From the NCBI RefSeq assembly GCF_001949145.1, contig NW_019091533.1:220765-284764 (forward strand): DNA of 64,000 bases. The letters run 5' to 3'. The notes beneath the pieces were generated by a model. It saw only the letters and a program-made list of their open reading frames with translations. It was not told the DNA's origin and searched no databases. How positions within the stretch are numbered: position 1 is the first letter of the stretch; every line of letters begins with the position of its first letter. Source of the DNA: Acanthaster planci. Taxonomy: Eukaryota; Echinodermata; Asteroidea; Valvatida; Acanthasteridae. The position numbers and the translations under genes were made by a program. Shown piece after piece: positions 1 to 12,900 of this stretch.

Positions 1-2451
1 AAAACATGCCCTCTGGTCGTAGCGGGAAATAGTGTATTTGATTTGATTTATTCACTATTTCCACAATAAAGAAAAGTAAAATCAACGATTTACGAAAATT
101 AGAAATAGTAGGGATAACGCAAAAACGTAAAATTAACTTATTTCCATTGCAGTCCCAACTGATGAGGAAATTAACCTGAACAAGCACAGTAAAATGGATC
201 AAAAATCATCCAAATATTTTTATAACAAAACTACAAAAATCACGTAGCAAAAGCAAAAGGACACATTCAAGCGAACAATGGTCGTCAATACTAAATGCTG
301 TCCCTGACAGCTTCTAATAATGTACGACGCGACGGAGCCGTCGGGGGGACGGGACAACACGACGCAATTTTGTCGGCTATGGCACACCATACCAAATTTA
401 ACGCGGACACGGCCGAAACTAGCAAAAAGTGTTGATTAGTAGGTTCCGGGCACCGTTGTCCAAGATCGTCCAGATTTGTATCATGATATATATTCGACGT
501 TTTGCCTTTCGCTGATTACAAAAAGATTCTCAGTTCGGAACATCGCATTCTTTTTGAGCATCTCAGAGTATGGTGGACACAACATGAGGGCGCTGTTTGG
601 AGGGAACCATTGGCGAATTCGAGCGACGACTGTAGATTTTGGGCGGTGTTTATTAAAAGTCGAACTATAATAAAAATTATAGTTTCGCTAACATCGCCCA
701 AGCGATGGATGAGCGATGGTTTATTTAGTTGATCATTTGGTACCAGGGTCCAGTGCACCGCTGTTTGCACTGCTGGTTATCAATAACTGATTTCATTTAT
801 GATTACACAGGGAACCATTCACATGAAAATAACTGTACGAGATTTTAGTGATCTTAAGCTTGTACGTGGCGATATTCGCAGCCTACAGTAAAATGTTTGT
901 TAGTAATGAAGACATTAAAAAAAAGGCCAAGGGGTGCACCCTGGTAAATAGGCCGAGCCGTCCGCCGAACTCATTAATAAAAGGTGTACCTCTGGCCCGG
1001 ACTCAGGACTTCCAATTCTGAGCAGTTTGGATGAAATCGGATCCGAAAGTGGCACTATTTAGCCATTTTGTAGAAGGATGCATTTTCAAAATGGCCACTT
1101 TTCCGGACAGTGAAATTTCCTTCATTTTAGGGGTGGTATGCTATGAGTGACAATTGCTCAAAAATTCATCGGTCAACCCACTATTAGGCCTAAATGAAGG
1201 GAAATGAAAGAGGACGTGTCGAACATCGTTTTTTCTGTGCAGCCTGAACACCTGTTAGAGTTTTACTTTTAAATATTAATAAAATAAGGGATTTATCTCT
1301 GCTGTCTATGAGAATTTATTTGCTGTGGTGCACCCCGAGGGTCGTTCGTGTCCATCTGCATTGCGCATTGTTAAATGCACTGACCACTGGTCGAACTATA
1401 GTTCGAGCGTGAACTTACCCTATAACTTTATGGAGTGAACACATAAGATGTTACTTCAACCAAATAGCGCCCTTCTATTTTGTCCCCAATTAATTGGCTT
1501 TAACGAAACATTTATACCAGCAAGTAGTTGGGTTTTTTTTCAGAACACTCCACCCACTTTTGCAATGATTGCACAGCTGTTATCTTATGAGTCCGAGTTC
1601 GACCAAGAGAGGGGGCAATTGTCTTAACAACGCAAGCTCCTTGGTAGGGATTGCACGTCGCTGGTTCACACACTCGAACAGGGATTTCCATTAAATGGCT
1701 CTTCTGTCAGAGTGATTTTCACTCCTTTTTTTGGGGGGGGAGCTCACTTTTTTAGAGGAAGTTTTCACTCTTGCTTTTAGAAAGTACGAGCTATCATGCG
1801 CATGAATATTTGATGCACTTGCCCACGAGCAGTTTGGCAAGTCTCATTTGAATGCGTTTCCTAAACCTGAGCGTAGCTGAGCATTATTTCATATTTATGA
1901 AAAATCATGCTATATTGACGGTGTTTACTCTGCAGAACAGCATGATGGTTATATTTTACTTGATTCCGACGAACCACGACACTGCAGTGTACAAAGTGCA
2001 CTGCATACACCATAAAAACACACCTTAGATAAACGTATCTATTAATGTAAAGAACAATGTTCAAGTGCTTTGTTTTTAAAGTTGGCTTTCCGACAAAGGC
2101 GTCACTAGCTGAAATCTCGATTCTTGCTGACTGTAAACACTTGTAACGATGTTACGTGTGAACGAACATTATGAACATGATACTTTTCAAAGTGCATTGT
2201 GCAATTGAGTTTATTTCAGCTTCTGGATCACTGTGGGAAAGCAAAGGGAAGGCTTCGCCTAAAGTTGACAACTGTGTAAGTAGTAAGTACCAGGAATCTA
2301 ACAACTACATTTGTTGGTGTTGGTCGATGCAGGCGCGTAGACCTCTGATATTACTGCGCAAGAAGACAGCTTGAGGGGAAAGTTTTGGACTTTTGACAGA
2401 ATATTTGTGCCTTTAATGAGAAAGGTACTCGATGTGCATAAATTAGCGTAA
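1..2451. other. No gene recognised
   Basis: AT-rich DNA with a CpG-rich patch at about 320-425 that could be a promoter, and G/C homopolymers near 1730. Short frames here look random. Confidence 0.4.
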
Positions 2452-2479
2452 TTTATTCATGAACAAATCATTATATTAA

Positions 2480-2703
2480 TCATTGCATCATCGATGTCGT
2501 CAACAGTATGATGTTGGTGGCATTAGAGATCACCCCTGTCTCACTCTCCAGCACTGCTGCCGCCTCTTCTCCTACACAGCGTGAATTGACTTCAAAGGAG
2601 CTACCCTGAGCGCTGTTTACCGAGGTCATGCCATAGGACTTCCGGCTGGCCTCCAGAGGCGTACCCAGGATTATCTGAAATGGTATCAAAATGCAATGAC
2701 TAG
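2480..2703 (-). CDS. Possible terminal exon of an unrecognised minus-strand gene
   Basis: On the minus strand a TTTCAG acceptor near 2678 leads into an open frame (LGTPLEASRKSYGMTSVN, later NSRCVGEEAAAVLE, then TNIILLTTSMMQ and stop at 2480). It has coding-like composition and is GC-richer than its flanks. AATAAA on the minus strand (2452-2457) lies just beyond the stop. No upstream partner exons were found and no family was recognised, so this may be chance. Confidence 0.25.
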
Positions 2704-2722
2704 CGAGGGGGTCAGGGGACAT

Positions 2723-3806
2723 GCTCCTGGAGAACTTTTTTTTCCGAGGACATCAAATCCTGCAATTTGGTGCATTTTAAATGCCCACAAAGACAAATCC
2801 AAGACTTCTGTTTTGTGGTTGTTATATTAGTAAAACAAATGAGGATTACAGAGAAGTAAAAAAAAGGGGGGCGGTCCTTCTAACGCCGAACTCCACCCCT
2901 CACGATGTGAACGCCCTTACCTTCAGCATAGGCATACCTTCTGCTCTAATACGCTCGTCGTGATACTTGCGGCCCTTGTGGACAGATGCATGAGCAGTGA
3001 CGAAAATATGATTACAAAAAGTGGTGTAATGTCACCCAACATTTGCATATATGCAAGCTGGAAACGCCTTTATAATACAATAATTATGTTGATAACATTG
3101 GAGGGGTTCATAATTGAAGGCATGGCGAATAAGGCACATCCGCCCTCGATTCAACGGGCTCTCATTACGCCCGTGACCTCATACCTTACGAGACCGCTGA
3201 CTGGCCAGAACATATAGTTATGCCTCAGCGTGCTCTCTTTGAATCGTTCGCGGGCTTTCGAACCCAGCAGGGTAAACAATCCCATACATTTTTATTTTTA
3301 AAGCGCAGAATTCTGTCACTTGTCATATTTGTCAATAAAATGGGGCTGAAGAAAACGTGCAAACGTTTGCAGGAAACAGGTACAACCAAGACCTCGTTTT
3401 GTCCAATTTCAAGTCATGAGGTAGGCTCTAATACTTGCGGTCATCGGTGACAAACAAGACTTGACGAAACGGGAGGAGCTGAAGTATAGCATTCCAGCAT
3501 GTTATTGGGTTATGCATGGAGGGCCAATCAGTTTGACGTACTCAGGGAAACAAGAAGATTTGTTCATGGTCATAGAGCTCTATTTAATTATGTAACAAGT
3601 AATTTAATCAAGTAGTTCTCTGTTAATTAATAATTGTGGTGCAGGTGTGTACCTGTGCTGTGAAAGTGTTGACACAGCGAGTTTCTTGATTGGTGTGCAC
3701 TGTATACATTATGTTTCTGAACCAAAATTAACCGATGTCTGGTCACAATTTCAGATACATGTTGAAGCAAAATCCTAACAGTTATCTGATTTGTTCTGTG
3801 CCACAT
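2723..3806. other. 5' flank of the L1-like gene
   Basis: No coding sequence seen. The 5' non-coding exon implied by the acceptor at 3807-3810 must lie here or further left, but was not located. GGGTTCGAAAGCC on the minus strand near 3250 is a lone B-box-like string. Confidence 0.35.
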
Positions 3807-3823
3807 GCAGGGTCCGGAGGGTA

Positions 3824-3908
3824 ATGAAATTCAACACAATGGACAGGAAACACTTGCTAAGTGTTGCTGTCTGCCTCCTTGGCTTGTCAACTATTTCGCT
3901 GGCACAAA
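3824..3908 (+). CDS. L1CAM-like: Exon 1: start codon and signal peptide
   Basis: The ATG at 3824 opens a 28-residue segment with basic residues, then a hydrophobic core (LLSVAVCLLGLSTISLA) and a likely cleavage site after Ala. The donor GTAAGT follows at 3909 in phase 1, matching the phase needed by the next exon. A GCAG acceptor at 3807-3810 lies 13 bases before the ATG, so at least one non-coding 5' exon probably lies upstream. A second Met, six codons in, is an alternative start. Confidence 0.9.
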
Positions 3909-6900
3909 GTAAGTCCCAATAACATTTCCCTCATAAAATTTTTAAAACCACGGGGGGCCGGGGGGCACGTGCACCCTACGAATTCCCTCTGCCCCAGGTG
4001 CCCCCATCCTAAAAAACGGATGAATGGATATTGAACAAGGCTAACAAAACCTTCCCCCCAAAAAAATAAATAAATAAATAAATAACAATGAAAGCTGGTG
4101 CCCCCATTGTGCCCCCAACTAGTTAAATGTTAGCCACGCCACTGATAAGATAACCGATAATCATATTGAAAACAGTCGATGTAATGCGCCCTGGTCATGG
4201 TGAAAAAATTACCGTATTTCTTGTCTTTTATACTGACGGACATTATTGGAAACATCTTATTAACAACTTAACAACTGACCTGTGAACTGCAATGCCCACT
4301 GCCGTTTGGATTCGAACCAACGATCCAACCGCGACTGGTACGACGGTCGAGAATCTGTTTGCATTGCAGATGCAGGTCATTGGTTCGAATCCCATCAGAT
4401 CAAACACAAGTTCTTTATTTTTATTATTATTTTTACCACATCATGTATTTACATGTATTGCTGTATTCAAAAACAAACTGTGGATGGAGATCCTCCCAAA
4501 AGCAGAGCTTGTCGAGTAGGGATCCTCTGACATAAATTAAGTAGCGTAGAATATTAAGCTACGTTATACATGTTGATGTATATAATACAAGCAAAGTAAC
4601 ATTACCGAGTTATGGAGAGATATTGCAATCCTGATAAGTAATGTCGGGACTCGGTTGGCAATAAGCAATTACCATGCAATAGGCCTAGCTAGTAAGAATG
4701 TTCCTTAATTTTTGTGATTTACCAAAAATAAGTCAGTTCAAATATTTAGATCATAAATATTCTACTAGTGCCAGTAATTGAATTATGTAGTGAGTTCCAC
4801 AGCTTTGGGCCTTGTTGTTTTTGCATAATGAACAAGGTCTTCAGAAGCAGTGAAGTCGTCCTTTTTGTAAGTAAATTCTTTTTGTCACAGACATTTGAGG
4901 ACGGTTTCACATGTATCTTGTCAAAATAAAAAACGTAGTGCCTCGAGTTGGACGAGAGGGCGCTATTTTCTTAGCTTTCTTTGATCAGATCTGAACTTAG
5001 CTGGTCCACAACGATTAAAAAATGCACGCCTTACGGTTGCATCGCCAACAACAAAATGAACACTCCCCAGCAAAGTTGCTCTTTTCAACTGATGAGGGGG
5101 CTGCTTCTGCTCGAGGTGGATGGGTCGAAATGATATGCCCTCCTTCTGAAGAATAGGACACAAAAATTAACAAAACATGTACCTCGAGATAGAAGCAATT
5201 AGTAGGGACAGTTGTTAGTGTGTTAGTCTTGGACTGTATACGCAGATAGCATTTTTTTCAGTAGAGGCCTACACAAAAAAGAAAGAATTTTTCAAAATTA
5301 TGATTGTAGTATAAAGATATATACAAAATCTAAGCTCTTTGCTTTTCAGCATTTATTACAATTAATTAAGTCTATGAAATACCATACACCGCCCGATGCA
5401 ACCATTCTTAGACATATTTCTCTCCACTCGGACGTCTTTGTAGACAAGTCACAAGCGAATAGAAAAAACGAACTGATTTTTATTGTAAGAGAGAACTTCA
5501 ATTAACAAATACTGAAAAACATTAACATACCATTCGGGTAAAGAACTCACCAAAAAAATGCTCAAGGAGCCATTTAATATGCCAGGTTTTCCCTTACTGT
5601 GCCAATTATGTGCCTACAGGAATATTCGACAGCTTTTACTTTGGTTGTTTCAACATGCCTTTGCCCTCATTTCACGTAGGCATTTGTGTCTATGCGAAAA
5701 AACAGGCCTGAATACCCTGATTAGTTAATGAATCAAGCGAAATTATGTAACATTAGAATTGTACATCATGACAGGCTTGTATATTTTATTTATTTTTCAT
5801 TGTCTCTATAACAAAATCAATTTTCTACGAATTAGATTGCCCATTCGTGACAGTAAGCAACGCATTCGTCAAACTGAAAGCCTCATCACGTATTTGCAGT
5901 CTTACATTAAACGTTCTGCATGTTCATTTATTTGAATGGTGCAAAATTAAATCCAATGCCAGTTATTTCGAAAAGAAACCAGGATATGTTGTTCTCAAAA
6001 TCAGCGCCAAATTGACTTTATATTTGTCAAATTCATATGCACAGTACAATTTTCAAACTTCAAGTTGTCACGGAAAAGCTATAACTTTACCTTCGTCTTT
6101 GAATGGTGCCTGGTAGGTTGGACTTTGCCACCAAAGATAACCAGGCAATCCCCCTCCTACTTTGTGGTCTTACCAAAGCAGCCTGTGTCGATTGAATGTG
6201 AGGCGACAGGGATTCCAGCCCCTGAGTGAGTATTGGTGTATATAGTGACTGTGATCCTGATAGGAACTTCAAGCGAGGCTCCCAAATTTTCTGGGGTCCT
6301 TAATTAAGCGGTCCCCAGCCCCATGATGCCAAAAGGGCTTTGTGATCGCATTGGTTTTGTTCGTGGTATTAGTGTGTCTTTCCCTGTCCCCTCTTTTCAG
6401 CAGTGACTGATGCCCTGGCAAATTTTTGTTCCCCTCGGAAAAGGTACCGTTGGCAAAAAGATGGTGTGGATTTGTGGCTATCGGGCTTGTACTCTATGGA
6501 CGGAGGCAACCTGATGGTACGACGGCCAAGCGAGCTAACCAATGGGATTTATAGGTGCTTTGCCTCAAATATGTACGGCGTGGCTTTGTCAGAAAAGATC
6601 AACTTCGTAATTGCTTGTAAGTAAATCCCCCGCTTATTTGTTCTCGTGGTGGCGTACGGTTCGATGGTACGAAACACGTGCTTGTGTTGTACAACAACTT
6701 GTAAATCCTGGGGGCACTTTTTAATGATACATTACAATTTACAAGTTCCTTTTTTACCATGGGCGTAAATCCTTGGGGATGGGGAGTACATGTCCCCCTC
6801 CCCACTTTTTGGACCGGGGGCTATTGAATCACCCCCCCCCATACACACTAAGTGTGTATTTGCCTGCAACTGGGGACCCTCTATTGTTCCTCTTTTGTTT

Positions 6901-9900
6901 GTACTTGTTTGACCACCCATATGTTTTGTACACAGTTGTCAATCGGGGACCTTCTGTCAATCGGGGACCTTATTGTCCTCTATTGTTCAGGGTCCCCAAT
7001 TGAATGCAGAAACAAACTCACACACACCCACACTTTTGTGGTGAGGAAAACCTTGAAGCGGATTGTGAAGACTTCCACAAGATAAAATATGTTCAATATC
7101 ATTCGAAAGGGGAAAACAATAAAAGCAAATCATAAAAACATATTATGGGTCATTATTATAATACACTGCATGAATGTAAAACACGTTACACATGTACATC
7201 GGTATCATGAATATTACCCCCATACAGTGTCGTCATTATGGTGCTACCCCCCCCCCCTCGAAGTTTCATGACCGGGGCAAGTCCTTCCCCCGTCCCCCAC
7301 AAAGCCCACTCTCCCAAATGTCCAGCACAAATTAACGCCACTGCTTTTTACATTTTGCTCAAGGCAAACAAATTGCATGTTTTTTTCTGCCGTCTGAAGA
7401 AGTTTGAGTTTTGATTTAAAGCTTAGCAACTGTTTCATGGATCAGAGGTTTCCCACGTTGTTCTCCACGCTGTGGAAAAATTGTACATAGTGCTCAAAAG
7501 TCTTGTGGGGAATTAAATTGCTTAGTTATCTGACCTCCTGGTTGCATGCCTGACGCATCACCCAATCTGACTGCCTACTGCCTTTAATATAAATGAGGCT
7601 TTTATGGCAAAATGTCTCTAAATGAAATATGGTAAGTGAAAATTACCATATCAAGTGATATAAATGCAAGGCTAATAAGCGTGGCCCAAGTCAACAACGC
7701 ATTGAAGCGAGAGTTTTCCCAGTAAAAAAAGAGAGAGAGACAGAAACTTCAAGGCTGCAAATTTGGGCAGGAAATTAATTAAACTGTCGAAACTGTTCTA
7801 TTCCAACAGGAGACAAATTTGCGAAAAAATGTGAAAGAAGAAAAGAAAGGATCCTCCAGGATTCGACCCACAGCCATCCCCCATGCCTTTCCTTTACTTC
7901 ACCCACTGTACCCCACACACCGATTCTCTCGACCGGCTTCCCTTTTTCCTTTAATTCCTTTGCGCCCACGACCAAAGATTGTATAGCGCCGCGAAGCGGC
8001 GCAAGATAACGAACGTCACCATGAATACACGTAAAACGTTGTATCGCATGGGCGCCATTTGAGCCTGCGATACGCGTGCGCAATGCACATTAATGCACAG
8101 GCGCAGGCGCCGCGGCAGGCACGTGCACCTGGTGAGCCTGCGCCCAAGCATTACCGTAAATTGCGCAGGCGCATCGCTTGCTCAAATGGCACCCACGATA
8201 ATTACATCTTTTGGGCAGAGTTATCCATCTCGCGCCTTCGGCGCTATACGATCTTTGCCCACGACCATACAAATATATGCTGCTGAAGCAGCGCATGTCA
8301 AAATATATTACCGGCAGCCTTTGCACAGTGGCATTTTGCCGTAAAATCTTATTAACAGAGGACACTCTTGATGTGTCAGGTTGGTTTATGGTTGGTTGCG
8401 GGACGTCATTTTGTGAAGCACTCAAACTGAACATTGTACAAAATATAATTATTTTAGAAATGTAAATTGAATGTGAATATGAAATTGAAATCATAAACAT
8501 GAATTCAATGCCATACTAACGAGTGCATATGAAGTACTGGAAGTGTTACGTCAGTCATCTCGCAGTTGGCTTTAGTTCATCACATTGACCAGTTGGCTGA
8601 AGCATAAAAGTCCAGAATACGGTTCAGTGTCTTTGTTTTGAACCATTACCTTGGCAACTGACAAAAGATGACATGTTCACATGGACTGTCCATGTACATG
8701 TACACGGACAAAATCTGAGATCCTGGGTACATCTACATTTACGCTGATACTCAGCAAAGTCCACCTCTGGATATTAACGCTGAGGTGAAGCGAGGTGCGT
8801 GCGAAGCAAGGGGGATGTTATTTTTGTGCGAAAAAATAAAGTAAAACATTAAAGTGCAAGAAAAAAAAGTGCTTTCATTTTGGGGCTAGTTGGCAAATAT
8901 GAGTGTTCTGAAGACATCCACCGATGGAGCTGTTATGACATCTGCAGGAAGGGCATTCTAGAGCCGAACCGCTGTTGTATTTCTGTCCAGGGCTATGTTC
9001 TGTCTTTCAAGAGCTACAAGTAGCAACAAATGAGTTCCTAATGATCTTTTAGCGCATGGCACAAAGCGTGCAAAGACGATACTGATTGGGCTCTAGTTCC
9101 CGGCATTTGAGTGGGAGAAAGGGGGGGAGAGAAATGAAGACCATTTTTGAAACGATCGTCCAAATTACTTCCAGGCCCAAAACCCTTCATCGTCATCCAA
9201 GGAAGGTGCTTGTACCGTACCATTTGTGATTTCATGTCCTAAAGAAAAAAAAAGGTACCTAGTACCTGTTTCTCAATCTCCCTGATGAGGCCACCAGAGC
9301 AGAGTGCTATAAAATCTCTGCTGGAAATGAGACATTGGTGTGATTTCAGGGGGACAACATGGCCGGAGATCCCATTCTTTAACATTCTAATGAATGCCAT
9401 AACCACAAATTTCACTTTAAGTGGTGATTTTGATTGACTGCCAAATATCTGGAAAGCATGCGCTGCACAACACTAGACCCGTAAACAGAGCCCGACGTAT
9501 ACTCCTTCGAGTATTTGACGAAGAAGTATTGGGCCCTGTTCACGGGTCTAGCACAATATAATACTTTGAACCCCCGTTTTCCCGCTGTCTCACGTTGACA
9601 GTGAATCTATGTTTCATGTCGTTATTTTGTTTTCTGCTGCTCCCTCACCCTTCTTGTCTCACAGTTGCTGATGGATTTAAAGATAGCGAGTCAACCACCT
9701 TCACCTTTGATGAGGGCCAGTCGGCCGCCATCCCCTGCAACCAGAGAGAGAGCGTGCCGGCGCCTTCAGTCTTCTGGACAGACGACGCCAACCCAGGCAA
9801 CAGGATCCCCCTTGACAACCGCATCAGCATCGACCCCAACTTCAACCTGCGCTTCTCCAACATTAGGGTGTCAGACAGGGGCAACTACCAGTGTAACGTC

Positions 9901-12900
9901 AAGAATGACAATCTGCGCGTCCAGCTTCTCTCTCCCATCAAGGAGATCGTGGTCAGAGCAGGTATATTGCTTGCGGCAGCAGCACCCTGTGAGATTTTTC
10001 CTTTGCTCACCGTCTCGGAGCTGGGAAGCCCAGAAAATATTTGCCCTATAAAAACTGCACGGTTTGCCAGCCAAGCTATCAGGAATGCATACCGGTGCTG
10101 TATAAGTTGACTCTGAAATCGCAAGACTGATCATGACACAAGCTTCACTGAAATATTAAACCTCTCAAAGTCGTAGAGTCACGTTTATTGAGTACTTGTA
10201 TGTGCATGTGGGCACTCCAATCCAGCGTGCTCCTCGTATAATACAGCCTGAAAGTTGGCCCCTGATGGCGCGCTTCCGAAACTGTTGGATAGGAAAAATA
10301 AGGTGCAAAGATTTTAGAAAATGTTGTATTTTTTCGTTCAGTTACTTTCTAGAAATCCAACTCGGAAAGGGGCTTTGGAAAATATTTGCTAGTATATTTA
10401 TAGAAACTGAAATATCCAGCCAAAAATTGACCCATCACTTCCGAAAATCTAAACTACATGAAGAACAGTGCAATGAGGCAGTCTCGTTAGCAGATGCACG
10501 TTTACGGTTTGAAATTTTATGGTAATCTGTCAGTAAAAACCGAAATAAAACAGATCAAAAATATTTGACACACTTTTATAATTTATGAGATAATACACTC
10601 GAAGCAATATTCTACTTTTACGAAAGATTTTAATACTTTATCTAACCTTTGCTGACAACAACTGCGTGATGGCAGCTCGACGGAATCTGGAACCCATTGC
10701 CTGCCTCTAGGTAAATCTTTGCAACGTTGTACAATCTCGTTTTCACGGAAGCACGGGGAGTGAAAACAAAGTTTTGCATGAACAAGGAGACCTGGGTACG
10801 ATATCGCCGGACGTGAAAGGTCGTTAGTAAAATTCGTTTCTTACCCATCTCCAGGTGACTTTTCCAAACTATTACTTGAGGAAGACAAAGGTAAAATTCC
10901 AATATGAGTGTTTCATGGGGTGGGCTCAGCTTATAGGAATTATTCTTCAAAAAATTATCGAACGTGATAGAAAGGCCCATGTAAAATCCCCATAGGCGGA
11001 CCGCGCAAGGGTTCCGGAAGCTGGCTGCGTGACCTTTTGCTTTCATGCTTCATTAGATATTCCATGAAAACTATATAAGATAAAGGAAAAAGGGAACACC
11101 TAATTAAGTCGACTATACCTTGACACACCTGCACATGTTAGACCTAAACTTGCAATTTAAACACACGCACAACATATTCAACATGTTAAATGAACAACAT
11201 GTGGTCAAGATTTGCATAATTCAGCAACACGTACAGTGACAGCAAGTTGCAGATTGATCTCGCTTATTCATGTTTAACGTGTACGTTAATTTGCTGTAGC
11301 ATTCAGCTGCCTAAATTGTGCCCAAAAGGAGAGAAAGAGGTGACGTCTCGTGGGGTCTGATAGCACGTGTAATCCTTAATTCCGAAGTGGTTTTTGTCTT
11401 ACCTATACGGCATGCCACGTGCACATCAAAATCCAATGGATCAATAATTACTAGGCCTACTGGTAATGATTTGGTTTGTACCTTTTTTTCTTCTCATAGT
11501 ATGGAATATTGAAGGCAGGCCTCCTTCTTTTGTCTACACTCCCCCGTCATCGGTGGATGCCTTCCGAACACAAAATCTTCGCCTGAGATGCATCGCTGAA
11601 GGATAGTAAGTTAGAACTTCAGTTTGCCCTGAGGAAATCACCTATACGGCTAAATGTGTTTCAACCCCCCCCCCAACACACTAGTCCAGATTTTGTTGGT
11701 TTTCTCCTTCTCATTTATGACACACATGGTGGCCAGCCCAGCAGTAAACGGAAAATTATAGTTTTTCACATGACTTATAGTTAAAACTATCAAGTTTACT
11801 CTTTGCTCCACACGATTTTCAAGCCTGGATGGATTTTTTTATACTGCACATGTATCTGAAAGGGTTCTTTTTCATTGTCATTTGAGATCTTTTTTTTTTC
11901 TCTAGTCCGACGCCAACCATCACCTGGAACAAGGAAGGTGAGACATTGCCGGAGGATCGTACGTCGTACGAGAGCTACGGCCAGGAACTGGTCATCAGTG
12001 ATGTGGTCCAAACAGACGTTGGCTCCTACAAGTGTACGGCTGAGAACGGAGCTGGAACACCCACCTCCTTCACAACAACTGTCACTGTACAGTGTAAGTG
12101 CCCAGGAGAAGAAACCTTGTTCACTAAATGACTCATAATCTATTCATTTTGTGCTATTCACCTGTCACCATTTTCACAGAGACGAATTTAGCGAAAAATC
12201 ATGAATGAAGATCCAGCAAATGATGGGGATTTATTAGGGCATTGCACAGTCAGATCTGTTTGAATAGCAAATTAGGCCCACATAGAGCACTGGGGATGTG
12301 AAGATAGGGATTATTGGTGAAAGCGATGGCGAGTTTTCCCTGTCTTTTTGCCTTCAGCTACTCCCTATTGGCAGAATAAACCGGAGGACACTTACGCTGG
12401 GATCAACGATCGGGCAGTGCTGGAGTGCGAAGCGGAAGGCATCCCGGTTCCCATGATAACATGGCTGGTGAATGGTGTTTCCTCAGTAGAAGCGGGTTAG
12501 CTTGACAGTTAATTGACTTAGACGAATCACAAGTTATCCACTTGACATTAGAGCGCCCTAAAGAACAAAACGATTGCAAAACCTGGTGTGACATTTTAAT
12601 TAAAATAGTTACTTGGATGCACTTTACTGTCAAAAACGGTTGCCGCAGTGCATTTCAATGTGACCTGCCATCAAAATGAACCTTTTTATTTTATGTCTGA
12701 AGAGCCAAATCCTCGTCGCACCATCACGGAGGGTCTCGGAGGAGGCAGGGTGGAGATTAGAGATGCCATCACTGAGGACAGCGCTTTGTTCATGTGTGTG
12801 GCCACCAACGAACATGGCGAGATATTTGCCAGCAGCTTCCTCCTTGTCGGATGTAAAGTTGTGTTTTCAGCTCACCATAGCTAGAAATCCTTTTCAGTTT

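Larger units (their letters stand above)
6617..9664 (+). other. Intron between Ig1 and Ig2 of the L1-like gene
   Basis: Besides the palindromic element and the hairpin listed, it holds degenerate transposon ends: GGGCGTAAATCC near 6764 with G/C-homopolymer arms, and AACGCCACTG near 7335. There is also a short duplicated CAATCGGGGACCTT near 6940-6970. No gene. Confidence 0.5.

Noticed and set aside
4282-4412. Functional tRNA gene
   Set aside because: T-loop-like strings are present on both strands, but acceptor and D arms do not pair.
4963-5163. 66-aa minus-strand protein
   Set aside because: Lies in a dispersed repeat and the frame is broken in the second copy.
8059-8500. Cluster of overlapping Arg/Ala-rich frames on both strands
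   Set aside because: Caused by the GC-rich palindromic element; no coding signature.
9595-10110. 171-codon frame as a single-exon gene
   Set aside because: Only 9665-9961 is exon (Ig2); the rest reads through splice sites into introns.
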